From assembly GCA_001579985.1 (NCBI GenBank), contig LRSR01006450.1, forward strand, positions 1 through 20,719: DNA of 20,719 bases, written 5' to 3'. Under the pieces are notes generated by a model. That model did not search any database. It saw only the letters and a list, made by a program, of their open reading frames with translations, and was not told where the DNA came from. Origin of the DNA: Hypsibius dujardini (Eukaryota; Tardigrada; Eutardigrada; Parachela; Hypsibiidae). A program made the translations under genes and the position numbers. Positions within the stretch are counted from its first letter, which is position 1, and the number at the start of each line of letters is the position of its first letter. Shown one piece after another: positions 9,526 through 19,433 of this stretch.

Positions 9526-11205
9526 TGAGTGACCGCTGAGGGTGGAGGATAAAAACTATGCAAAAAAGGCAATGCTAAAAGGATGATAGAATGGAGCCTA
9601 AAAAAGCCTGACGGGGATGTGATCGCGCTGGCGGCAGGAGGAGTTCAATTTCGGGCGAAGAATATGAGTGCTTCGAAACGACGAGCAAGATTAATCAATT
9701 GCACGCGTCTACGGGAAATGTCAGTTTAGAAGGAGAGAATGAACCGCCAAATTGATGTATACTCAGGCATACTCAGATATACTTATACATATTGGAGTGG
9801 TAAAATTTCCAGGAATGCCTTGCAAAGTAAGCGTGATGAATTAGCCGAAAGAGACGGTTCAAAACTGACCGCGCCCATTTACGCAGTCGACCAATAGTTA
9901 CGAGAACTGACAAAGGAATCTCACCCACTCTCTTTGATACGACATCTTCATTCCACTGCTGTCTGTAATGCGCGCTGTAGTTCAAATCACTGACATTTTC
10001 GGCGAGAGAAGTTTCCGAAAACCGCATGATCTTTTCATTTTCAGGATTTAAAAACTGTCAAAAATAATCATAGACGACGCTGCTCACGCCATAATATTTG
10101 CATACAGTTGATTTCTCGATTGATGGTTTGGATTAAATGTTTGTAGACTTTGAAATTGAGCTGATAATGATAGTAACTCATTATTGCATGAGCAGCGCCA
10201 TCTGTGATTGATTCTGTCAGTTTTCATTCCTACCCCGTAAGACCATCTGGTTTTTGGAAACTTTCTCAGCAAAAATATCAGTAACAAACTCCCACAGTTT
10301 GCAGACAGACAGACAGACAGAAAGACAGAAATACAGACAGACATAGACAGACAGAAAGACAGACAGAAAGACAGACAGACAGAAAGACAGACAGACAGAA
10401 AGACAGACAGAAAAACAGACAGACATATACGGCTGTCTGTCTACGGCATATACTTTGCATATGCCAAGACATGTCGCATACCGGCGCCGCGAAGGCACGC
10501 TTTGGGAATGACCGGTCTACTCATAGCGCGTACCCGACAATCGGATGAGATAAGAACCAACACAACAACCTCCGGCGCGAATTATTCTCGGGAGCCTGCT
10601 GATGTGTCTAGCGCAGTCTCGGTCTCGGCAGTAACTGGTGTCTGTCTGTAAAGCCGAACTGCAGACTACAGAGACTTGGCATGCACTTTACTGCTAGTAA
10701 CAGTAAGAGTCAAAGCAAGAGCCGGGTCCCACGCTTTTTTCCAGGCGTCTGGCCTTATCCGATGACTCCCATTAAATGGATGAATGGTATTTTGTGGGGC
10801 TGATAAGGTAGCACTACTTGCACTGACGAAATCACGAAAACAGTCTTGATGCACTTACTATACCACCACTGCGAGGTCTCAGACATCACGACATTTTTCT
10901 CTCGTCTCAAATATTTTTCCCTGCGGAGAACTATTCTTTCACATCCCTCCTCGTCATTTGTGTTGCTGCTAAAAAGTGTTTCCAGAAGCATTCACAACTC
11001 AGGACATTTATGCCGCTTTATAATCCCCGTCGTATTTCCATTACCCGGTGGTATCTCGACGCCTTCTCCTATAACTATATTATGTATATATAATTTATAC
11101 TGAAGAGAGTAATTTTTAATTGATATTCTAAATTGCGGAAATAGCGGATAATAAACCAAGGAATTATCACTTGTCTCTGTGTTGGACCTGTTGGTGGCTT
11201 CCATT
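9512..11205. other. Divergent intergenic region between the chromodomain and EGF/TM genes
   Basis: About 1.7 kb between two head-to-head genes, presumably holding both promoters. No clear TATA box was found at a fitting distance. A strong splice acceptor (CCCTCAG at 9536-9542, - strand) lies just upstream of the chromodomain ATG, and a strong donor (TGG|GTGAGA, GT at 9924-9923, - strand) lies about 390 bp further upstream. A 5' UTR intron is therefore possible. A CAGA tract occupies 10302-10425. I saw no convincing gene in the rest. Confidence 0.5.
10302..10425. repeat. CAGA/AAGA microsatellite
   Basis: About 124 bp of CAGACAGA units with regular GAAAGA interruptions. A short opposite-strand piece (TGTCTGTCT) follows at 10433-10441 and could pair with it. 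Confidence 0.93.
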
Positions 11206-14200
11206 ATGCTACGGCTTACCGGCAGATTTGCCGTCCTCTTTTGCCTGTGCTTGACGTCGATCCAGAAAAATGGCGTGGATTGTGAAGAGGCGAATCAGGC
11301 GAGTTCGTCCCCGACTCTGCATGACTTGGAGATGAATGACCTAGTAGTGCCTGTGGCGGGGGATAGTGAAGGTGGTGGGTTGGGTGTCACTACTACCGGC
11401 GTCAGCGTCACCGCTGAGGAAGGGACACAGACGGGCATGCCGGTAAATCATGCCGTCGGTGACTATGAAGGTGCCAAACCCTCTCCCCCTGACGGGACTC
11501 CTTTTTGTAAGTTTCTGTACGTCGCCCTGGCTTTCGCTCGTTTGCTTTGATATCTGATACTTGTGGGGCAGTGTTAACGGATTGATCTTTAGTCTGGGGT
11601 GGGTTTGCAGATGACCGGTATGCATTTGATGTGATGTTTGAGGTGTCTGTAAAATGCGCCTGTGGCTGCAATTTATATCTTGTTTGTGTCTTTGTGAGAT
11701 ATAAAATGTAATTGTGTAAAGATCTTATGCATCTGCACTTGTCTGGGTCTGTGCCTGTGTCTGCGCCTCTGCCTAAGCCTGTGCCTGTGTCTGTGTCCGT
11801 GACTGTGTCCGTGACTGTATCTGTGTTTATGCGCTGTGTCTGTGCCTCTGTTTACCTCCATGTCTGTGTCTGTATCTTCGTCGATTCCGATGTCTATAGT
11901 TCTGCTTGTCTCTCTTTCGGTGTCTGTGTCCGTGTGGTTGTATATGTCTGTGCCTGTGTCTGTAATGATGTACTATAAGAGTTTTTTCTTTATAATGTTT
12001 CTACCACAATGCTGCACCGTATTTGTGTACATTTCGTGTTAATCTTTTGTCCATCAGCAGATTTTACGTCAATCGGAGAGGACGTGGACGGCTCAGGATT
12101 CGCAGCACCGCATATCTATGAATGGTCCACCTCTGCATCCATCATCTCCATACCATCAGCAATCCAAGACAACGACAGCCATCCCGCTCAGACAACCCTT
12201 CAGCCAGGCAACAACACTACAAACCATTCATCTGCCTTGGCGGATTCCTTCCAGATTCCTGTTTTACGAATCGATCTGCAACCGACCAACGCCTCGGACT
12301 CGGACAGAGACTTTGACAGTACCGACTGGTCCCTTCCAGACACGAATGATGCGAATCTAACTTCAACGCCTGCGTCAGTGACGCGGGAGACGATACCGGA
12401 CTTCAACGGTACCGATTCTTTGGATCGACGCGTTGAAGTGCTGCCTGGAAGTGGTAGTGATGATGAGCAGACAGTCACAGACAGCCAGGCGGAATTGATA
12501 GAGTTTGATTACTGTCCTGAGGGTCAGCACAATTGCGACCTTGCCACGACGCAGTGTGTCTACTGGATGCTGGCGGGGAACTTTTCTTGTCAGTGTCTGG
12601 CTTTTCATGTTCGTCACGACGAATGGAGCTGTCGGTTTGACCATCGGGCGGCGCTGGCTTATCTGGACGCGACGGAACGGCGGCGAACTCGTAAGTGTCG
12701 AATGAGTCTCAACATAATGTTTAGTGCATTGCGGAAATCGACTCTCTCTTTGTCGTCTCAGGCATGTCTGCTTGAAGGCTTTGCCTGAAAGTCTTGCCTT
12801 CTTACTGAAAGTCTGTTGGCAGACATTTTTGGTCTGCAATTACCTAAAACCGCTGTTTCTGAAGTTCTGCCTGAATGTGTCGTAACTGGAAGTTTCAGAG
12901 AATGTCTTGCTTGAAAGTGCCCTAAACAATCGTGCCTGGTGAATTGTCTGGAATAGTGTGAAGGTATTTTTTCTTCCGGTATAGTGCTGTGGATTGGCAT
13001 CTACGCCCTGATTGGCCTCTTTGCCTTGGCGATGATTGCGCTGACTATCGCCCTGATTCTGCTGAAAACGCGGTAAGAAATTCAAATTCCATTGGAGCTT
13101 CAGTTTCAAAGCGTTTTTGCTCCCATCTCCAGACATGACTCAATGAGGACCCAACAAACAGACATGCAGGCAGTCACACGAGTGGGTGTGCAGACACAGG
13201 CACAAGCAAAGACATGGACCCAGACAGACAGCCCAGCAACCACGACTGGGCATAGACAGTTGAGGCCGGCAAAGATGTCAGACAGAGCAGACAAATTAAC
13301 AGGCACAGGCTCAGACATCAGACATGCTTGACGGAGAGCACTTAGATAGGTTTTGTTTCTGATTACTGGCTTGGTACCTGTGGTATAGACCCACTAAGTC
13401 AACCAAGATCAGAAGCGGCAAACGACACGCCAAGATGTCTGTCTCGCGATACGAGAACAAACTTCCCAGGCCGACGCTCAACTCAACCGCCACAAACGGT
13501 CATCTTCAAGATGCCCATCCAGCCATGGAGAACACACTGCAATCCAATGAAATCCCGGCTGCTCCCTCTGGTGAAGTAAATACCAATGGAATCCAGCCGA
13601 ACCGAGTAAGCAGTGCCTTAATCATACCGAACACGGCTCCCATGCCTATGGAGATGACGGTTGCCTGTGTGTACGCTGAGGTTTTTTTACCCTACGTCTG
13701 TCAATCTCTCGCTCTGTTGGTCTATCGGTCTTTTTCACCTGTCCATCTTTCCAACTACCCGTAACTTGATTTCTCACACGCTGTTCATCCGACCATCTTT
13801 CTCTCTCATTTTTCCGTCGTTTTGTCTCTCAGACTCTCTCTGCCTGTCGGTTAGGCGGCTTGTCTGTTTCTCGGTCTATCCGTCTATCTGTCGGTTAGTC
13901 TGTCTATCCGTCCGTCCCTCCGCCCGTCCGTCCGTTTTTCGGCCACTCGGTCCGTCCCTCCGTCCGTCCGTTTGTTCGTATGCCGGTCTGCCTGTCGGTC
14001 GGTTGGCCTATTTATCTGCCATTTTCAATCATCGTTAGTCTCCTTTCAACCGATCGTTTCCGTCACACAGTACTCCGGTCAAGCCTCACGTCCTGTCGCG
14101 CCCGCACCGGCCCCTCCCGTACCCTTCTCAACCACCACCCTCACCCACCAGTCCGTCCGTCCGCGTTCCATTTCTCCTCAAATCGTCATCGCCCCACCCT

Positions 14201-14577
14201 ACGAAATGTCCACATTCCAACGTGGTCAACGCTTGTCTCAACCGTTGACCATCACCAATGCCAAGGTCCATCCTGACTACTTCCAGTCTCCAGCACGTGT
14301 TCCCCTAGCCTCGCCGGAGTCCTCGACGGAAGGCCTGAATGTGATCGGTCGTAACAGCAGCAGCAGCAGCAACACAACGCCGTTTCGAGACCAGCTTGAA
14401 GCTCATCGGTTGGTGCTGACCGGTCGTGCTCTCCCCGAGGGCACCATTTACCCCATGAGCAACGCGGCCGCCGTCCAGGAAGCCGTCCAGCAACATCGCC
14501 ACTCAGCGTTGCTGAATCTCTCCCAAAGCCACAACCACCAAAACAATCCATCGTATTACGAGCTCTCTCATGTGTGA
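11206..14577 (+). CDS. Single-pass membrane protein with EGF-like domain and candidate glycosaminoglycan sites, 580 residues, five exons
   Basis: Exons 11206-11506, 12061-12690, 12985-13072, 13389-13605 and 14071-14577 join in phase and end TGA. The ATG at 11206 opens a signal peptide (MLRLTGRFAVLFCLCL). The ectodomain is acidic and Ser/Thr-rich with six N-glycosylation sequons. It holds two GSG sites in acidic context: EDVDGSGF (111-113) and PGSGSDDE (230-233), the known pattern for chondroitin or heparan sulfate attachment. One EGF-like domain follows (252-291, six Cys, CPEGQHNC...CQC). Exon 3 codes for the membrane helix (about 311-337). The cytoplasmic tail starts basic, contains proline stretches and ends YYELSHV, a class I PDZ-ligand pattern (S-x-V). 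The layout recalls CSPG5/neuroglycan C or other membrane EGF proteins. The spacing after the fifth Cys lacks the GxRC ending of ErbB ligands, so I do not call it a growth factor. Family name unknown; gene model well supported. Confidence 0.85.
11507..12060 (+). other. EGF/TM-gene intron 1 with hexamer repeat
   Basis: A 554-bp intron, donor T|GTAAGT, acceptor CAGCAG. About 11740-11965 is an imperfect 6-bp repeat of TGTGTC, TGTGCC and related units. No gene recognised. Confidence 0.75.
11740..11965. repeat. Imperfect hexamer repeat (TGTGTC / TGTGCC family)
   Basis: Successive 6-bp steps ending in TC or CC continue for over 200 bp with frequent substitutions. The repeat lies wholly inside an intron. 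Confidence 0.8.
12691..12984 (+). other. EGF/TM-gene intron 2 with scattered TGCCTGAAAGT-like copies
   Basis: A 294-bp intron with donor C|GTAAGT and acceptor GTATAG. Degenerate copies of TGCCTGAAAGT occur near 12783, 12803, 12868, 12910 and 12934. No exon recognised. Confidence 0.6.
13073..13388 (+). other. EGF/TM-gene intron 3 with degenerate CAGACA repeats
   Basis: A 316-bp intron, donor CG|GTAAGA, acceptor GGTATAG. About 13135-13325 is rich in imperfect CAGACA/CAGGCA units. No gene recognised. Confidence 0.75.
13606..14070 (+). other. EGF/TM-gene intron 4, degenerate TCTG/TCCG repeat
   Basis: A 465-bp intron, donor CGA|GTAAGC, acceptor CACACAG. From about 13690 to 14010 it is a mix of GTCTGTC, GTCCGTC and CTATCC units. 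The open frames through it (Ser/Val/Cys/Arg-rich) are repeat artefacts. Confidence 0.8.
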
Positions 14578-15741
14578 ATTAGCGGATATTAAACGCACTT
14601 TTCGAGTAGCATGGCGTCAGTTATGGTTTTTCGATTTAACTCGTACACGAATGCACCGGGTGAACCCGCGTTTAATCAATTTACTTATTTATACGAGTAT
14701 TTTACCATTGGAACTGATCGCTGCTCTGTTATAGGTCGAACGATTTTAACGAATGGGTCTTCTGTTCCTTATATTTGAACATTAAATAATTAGTCCTGGA
14801 AAAGTATACTAAAGAAGCAGTAATTTCGAATAGGACATTTCTGAAATTTGTATGTACTTTTTCTCTATATAATGCCCATTTGGGCAAGACTGATGATTGT
14901 TCAACCAAGTGCGACTCGGTCCATAACTGTAGCTGTTCTTGCATCCAGTTTTGGAATCCAATGAAGAACTCATTTTGGTATGGACAAAAAGATAGACCGC
15001 CAAATTGTAACGTAATGTGGTACCGTTTCTCAAACCATAAAGGAATTCAATTGAGCAGAGGCGCACCGAGCTTTGGTTTATGGGGGGGGGTGTTTTTTAT
15101 TGTATCCGAAATATTTCCGATAGAACGTAAGGGGGCAGTATTGCATGACAATTCTCAATCATAGTGTTTTTCTCTAATGGGGGACCCTTGGGGCACTTTT
15201 TTACTTTCGAGGGGGTTTTAGATCAACAAAACACCTTCCCCTCGGCGCGCCACTGCAATTGAGGTTCGAATTGATGTCATTTTTTTTGCCAGGGCCAAGT
15301 ACTCATTGCTGAGTTGAGTCCCACGCTGCAGTTACTACAGTATGAGATGATCTTATTCAAGTATCAATTTACTCGAATATTTAGTTGAATTGCCCAACAC
15401 TGCGCTTGGAACAAACTAATCCGTGCAGCGTCGATAGGAGCGCACATACCAGGACTCATGAAGCTATGAATCTCCGGCTGCGTCGGAAATGATTTCAAAC
15501 TCACCTTCTGCAGCTGCACACATATGATGTGGCAGTAGTAATAATACATTTGGCTTCACTAACAATCGGAACGAACCGTTCCACGGCGATATGACGGTGA
15601 GTTGCCTAAATGGGACCTTCGTTTGTCAAGGTTTCCAGCAAGCCGAAATGCATGTGAATTGCGACTGCATGCAGACAGTGTAATTTACGGGAAAAACTCT
15701 CATACAACGAGTGTATATCAGAGCTTCTTTCCATCACCGCT
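14578..15741. other. Intergenic region between the EGF/TM and GPCR genes
   Basis: About 1.16 kb with no recognised gene on either strand. A run of nine G lies at about 15081-15090, with further G runs to about 15215. The GPCR promoter should lie here but no TATA box was identified. Confidence 0.55.
14588..14593 (+). terminator. Candidate ATTAAA poly(A) signal of the EGF/TM gene
   Basis: ATTAAA lies 11 bases after the TGA stop at 14575-14577. If used, the 3' UTR would be very short. A further ATTAAA lies near 14780. Confidence 0.35.
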
Positions 15742-16959
15742 ATGGCGGACTCTCTCCAGTATTTTCCTAATAATACGGCCTTGAGTGAATCTTCTTTTTC
15801 TACCAATTATGCCATTCCCGTCCGCGGGAACTGCATTCTTACGAGCAGGGAATGGATGGCCTTGAACGGGGTACCCCTCATCCTGGACGGCATCATCGTG
15901 GCCGCACAGCTCTTCAACCTCATCATCTTCCATTTATGGCGGCAAAAGGAACCATTCGTGCTGTTTCACGTCGCTCTGGCCTACTACCCCCTCCTCATTG
16001 GCATCGTGGCTGCCGGGATATCCCTCGTTCAGATTTTTCCCTGGAGTGACTGTGTTAGCATAGGGATGGTGAAATTAGAAAAAATATGATATTCAAAAGG
16101 GGATAGAAAGAAATGTCTCTATTTTTAAATTATTTCAATATCAAAGTAGTGGTAATCTATAACATTAAATTTATCGAAAATGGCGTTCTACAATTTTTTT
16201 GGCGAAATTTGTTTTTGCATTTTGTTAACTTTAGAATTAGGGTGACGGAAAAAGGATGCATAATTGACCCATTTCAGTTTTGGCCTTCCCCAGGTCAGCA
16301 CATCCTTGATCATCCTCTTCAGGCACAGCTGTGAATTTGTTCATACTCTTTCACTGGTGACGCTGCTGTGCATCAGTGTGGATTGCTGGCTGTCGGTTGA
16401 GTTCGCCATCGCGTACCGCTCGCAAATCTCCAAACAAATGGTCCGTCAGGTCATGGCTTTGGCTTGGGTCGTCGCGGTAGCCATCGCCTTGCCTGGGATA
16501 TTGGTCAACCTGTCCTCTTACCAAGTGTTCTGCAACCGATCACCCATCGACACCGGCTACGGCGTCGGTCGTTTAGTGTGGAAGACCTTCTTCGGGCCGG
16601 TGATTCTCGCGCTGCTTTTGCTGTGTCAGCTGCACATTGTCATGCTGGCGGTCCGCTCGAAGGTCCGGCAGTGGAGAGCCAAGACACGGAGCCAGGCTAT
16701 CCATCCTGCCAGCAGGCCCCTACCAATGATCGTGGCTCACTTTGTCTGGGGCTCTCTCCGAGCGAGTATGGTCGTCCTGCTGACTGCGGTCATCTCCGAG
16801 TTACCATACATGGTCCATGCTACCGGGAATTTCAGAAGCTACCCTATCTTGGTGCGCATCGTCTACATGTTGCCCTCAATACAGCACATGTACTCTCCCT
16901 TGATTTATCTCACATTTTTTCCACAATTCCGGGCTATCGTCTGCCGGTGTTTCGCATAA
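15742..16959 (+). CDS. Orphan rhodopsin-like (class A) GPCR, about 330 residues, two exons
   Basis: Exon 1 is 15742-16068 and exon 2 is 16294-16959, in phase 0, ending TAA. Seven hydrophobic helices are visible: about 42-66, 72-98, 124-148, 162-182, 204-230, 250-275 and 284-310. Class A landmarks are present but altered. The DRY position reads DCW (139-141), exactly 28 residues before the conserved helix-4 Trp (W167). Helix 6 has SELP where CWxP is usual. Helix 7 has SPLIY for NPxxY, followed by FFPQFR as helix 8. The short N-terminus has an NNT glycosylation site. The Cys that normally opens helix 3 is not at its expected position. The donor ATG|GTGAAA is my choice; TGT|GTTAGC five codons earlier is also in phase. 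Ligand unknown. The changed motifs suggest a lineage-specific or altered-coupling receptor. Confidence 0.87.
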
Positions 16960-18408
16960 CGGCCCTATTACAGAAAATACTTCTTTAAGTGCGCACCATT
17001 TTATTTGCCAACTAGGCTGAAGGTTGCAACCCACTCGGCAGCACCTTTTCATAAAAGAATTACACAGCAACCGTCATGGTCCAATTGATATGAGCATAGA
17101 AGAGTCTAGAAGGTTGTGGAGGAATTATATAACAAGAGAGCATTGATGTAAATTGCTCTAAATTCTCAAAGATTTTCGGGAAGGAAGTATTTCCAGCGAA
17201 GAGGCCCGCGCTGTATAACGTTGCACAGACGCATCTACGGCAAGGTTTTGATTTGGATCGTTAAGCACATCTGTTATTCCATTCAGTCATTCTATTGTGC
17301 CAATTAGTTAAGCCTGCACACATCTCATTCAAATTAAAAAATTCGAAAGATTTGGTTGAATCACGCCTTCACCGGAAATATATTTAACAACTGCTGGTTT
17401 TGCCATATGGATAAAGTAACGACGTTTCTTCAGTCAAGGATCCATTATGAATTTCATTAGCAGTCCAGCTCTTAAATTGTGGTTTTGTGAGTTTTGGTTG
17501 AGTCAATTGCAAGGGTTGTTCCAGACATACCAGGCATACCAGACAATTGCAAGGGTTGTTCCAGACAGACAACCAGCGTCGTTAGACAAATAAATTGGCA
17601 CATTTCATTCTCTCAATTAGATGAGTGGAGCTAAATTTTCAGACCAAAATTATTGAAATTATTCTCCTTGTCTCAGAAAAAACTTTCAAGTTCTTAAAAA
17701 CAAGGGGATGCTGAAAACGTAGTATTATAAAATTAAATCATATCTGACATCCATCGCTACCAAACTAAAAAATGTTTGTCTTTTAATTTAAAACAGCAAG
17801 AAGTGCATCAAGAAGTTTGCAATTTGATTCATTGATTTTATGTCTTCATTTACTTGTAATCAGTAGTCTTGTACTAACGGTGTCAATAATTCGGGTGCTA
17901 ACGCCCCCGTGGGATCTTGTTAACATAATTGTAAAAGACTTGTTGTAGCCCACAAATTTATATAACTTTTGTCCTTTCCAAATATATTTTAAAGTGCCTC
18001 TAAAAATTTAAGCAAATTGCTAGGTTCTCGCCACGTGAAAGAAAATGGTGGGCTGCTTTTATTTTGCAAGTGAGGGTCATTACTATTGATGCTGTAAGAA
18101 CCGGATAAACAAAAGCATGTTAATTTGTTATTTAAGAAGCGTAAGGGTGCTTCTAAATATTACTAACACAGCAATTTGTTCTAACTTTCCAATTCGAATT
18201 TCTAAAAATGGAGGACCATTACTTTCAAATGAACTGATAAATATCTTGCTTCCAAGGGGCCGCCACCGTGATAAATATTCAAGTAGAATAGGATAAACAG
18301 ACGGACAAGTACAACAAAACTGCAGGCTCAATATATGTGACCCTTTTTGCCTAGTCGAGGCTACAGTGCATATGTAATCGATTGCTACACATACATGGTG
18401 TTGGCTAT
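16960..18408. other. Intergenic region, no gene seen
   Basis: About 1.45 kb of AT-rich DNA downstream of the GPCR. It holds a 24-bp direct repeat (17504 and 17544). An AATAAA lies at 17589-17594 on the + strand, about 630 bp past the GPCR stop, which is far for its poly(A) site. No coding exon recognised on either strand. Confidence 0.55.
17504..17567. repeat. Direct repeat, two 24-bp copies 40 bp apart
   Basis: Copies at 17504-17527 and 17544-17567 share CAATTGCAAGGGTTGTTCCA plus AGACA without a mismatch. The spacer contains two CATACCAG pieces. This looks like a recent small tandem duplication. Confidence 0.85.
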
Positions 18409-18685
18409 CTAATCCTCCAGGGCGAACATGGCCGTCTTGAGGGACAACCCCTCTCGCGATTTGACTACGTCTGTAAATGTGTTTCGCAAAATTCAACAGT
18501 TCATTTTGAGATTGAGAACGTGTTTCGTTTTTTATTTTTTTTTCTTGATTTTTCATTCGCTGGAGCCGGACAACGCATAGGATGAAGTCTCCGAAGACAA
18601 TCATTTGGTCCTCTTGCCCGTATTGCGGCGCGATGATCCGCAACACCTGCGTGTTGATGCGGTATTCCGAAAACAAGAGCAAATA
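18409..18685 (-). CDS. Calpain-type penta-EF-hand C-terminus, last two exons or a relic
   Basis: On the - strand, exon 18685-18520 codes for YLLLFSEYRINTQVLRIIAP followed by QYGQEDQMIVFGDFILCVVR and LQRM. This matches the end of the calpain penta-EF-hand domain, where NxQ...I..RY and F.DFI.C.VRL..M are typical. A 49-bp intron (18519-18471, donor CAC|GTTCTC, acceptor TTTACAG) leads in matching phase to exon 18470-18409, VVKSREGLSLKTAMFALED then TAG. The segment between RLQRM and the end is Lys-rich (KNQEKKIKNETH) and longer than in usual calpains. No upstream exon (protease core, C2-like domain or EF-hands 1-3) was found between 18686 and the window end on this strand. It may be the tail of a gene whose other exons lie further right, or a decayed copy. 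The family match is good; function is doubtful. Confidence 0.6.
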
Positions 18686-19022
18686 CTTCCAACCGTAAAG
18701 AAAACTATTTCTTTGATTTGTAGCTAGAAGTGTCTTTAGTCACGTGACGATGGCTTCAGGTGAATAACGCTTTTGAGTGCCTAGTCATGGTCTATATCTG
18801 AATTGATGTCTGTGTCTGGCCTCTATTTTGTCTATGCCTGTGCACTTCTTGAACCTGTGTTTGTCTAGATATGACACTGACGCGGTAGCTAACCAGGCTT
18901 ATCAAGTCGCCCTATTATAATAGTAGAGTAATGGACGGAGAACGCTTGTATATTACTAAGACGTAAGAACAGAAAACTGAAGCTTTGCGAACTGATCACT
19001 CCACAACAGCAACTCGTGAGCT

Positions 19023-19029
19023 TATATAA
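19023..19029 (+). promoter_or_regulatory. Candidate TATA box
   Basis: TATATAA inside CTTATATAAG, which is itself palindromic, so strand is uncertain. It lies about 400 bp upstream of the EF-hand start codon. A motif match only; weak. Confidence 0.25.
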
Positions 19030-19106
19030 GCGCTACGGGAATGTACATGCACATGTACGTGTACAATGTATAAAATGGCCAATGGTCACATCGACGTAAA
19101 CACCCA

Positions 19107-19199
19107 CCAAGACAGAGTAGAGAAGCGCTCATAAATATGTCAGAGCTGTCTAAACAAGACAGAGTACAGTAATGCTCACAAATAAACTAGAGCTCACTC
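19107..19199. repeat. Two-copy tandem repeat, 47-bp period
   Basis: AAGACAGAGTA at 19109 and 19156 begins two diverged copies that also share GCTCA, AAATA and AGAGCT at matching offsets. Confidence 0.75.
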
Positions 19200-19433
19200 C
19201 AGTACAGTACAGTACGAAACTACCTGTATACTAATAAAAGTGGGAGATGACCAGACCCGGAAGGGTAATACAAGGGTATAATAACGGCAAGAAGGCCTTG
19301 TTTTGCGGTCCGGGCGTTAACGGATCAGCAGACGCGACAATACCATCAAGTTTTTGAATGTTCCAAATTTCTTTTTACCCCCCCCCCGGCAGCTTTCAGC
19401 TTCAGAGGATTCAGCTCTGAGACGATTCGATGC

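Larger units (their letters stand above)
18686..19433. other. Region between the calpain-like exons and the EF-hand gene
   Basis: About 750 bp without a recognised exon. It contains a TATATAA at 19023-19029, a short palindrome (GTACATGCACATGTAC, 19043-19058), a 47-bp tandem duplication (19107-19199), AGTAC steps (about 19200-19215) and a run of ten C at about 19378-19387. Confidence 0.5.

Noticed and set aside
9773-10027. - strand frame with GEIPLSVLVTIGRLRKW, slightly like the end of a La motif (GWVPL.V...NRL..L).
   Set aside because: Similarity is short, the RNA-binding aromatic residues of the La motif are absent, and a strong splice donor cuts the frame before this part. Not supported as a gene.
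11179-11205. GTG codon upstream of the EGF/TM gene as an alternative start.
   Set aside because: Animal nuclear genes start at ATG; the ATG at 11206 leads directly into a good signal peptide.
13661-14038. Ser/Val/Cys/Arg-rich frame continuing past the EGF/TM exon 4.
   Set aside because: It is TCTG/TCCG repeat; the donor CGA|GTAAGC and in-phase acceptor at 14070 remove it.
14880-15164. Cys-rich open frame on the + strand considered as a small secreted protein.
   Set aside because: No signal peptide, no known Cys spacing, and it runs through a G9 homopolymer.
15261-15270. GGTTCGAA, resembling a tRNA T-loop.
   Set aside because: No flanking T-stem, no anticodon arm and no acceptor stem at the right distance.
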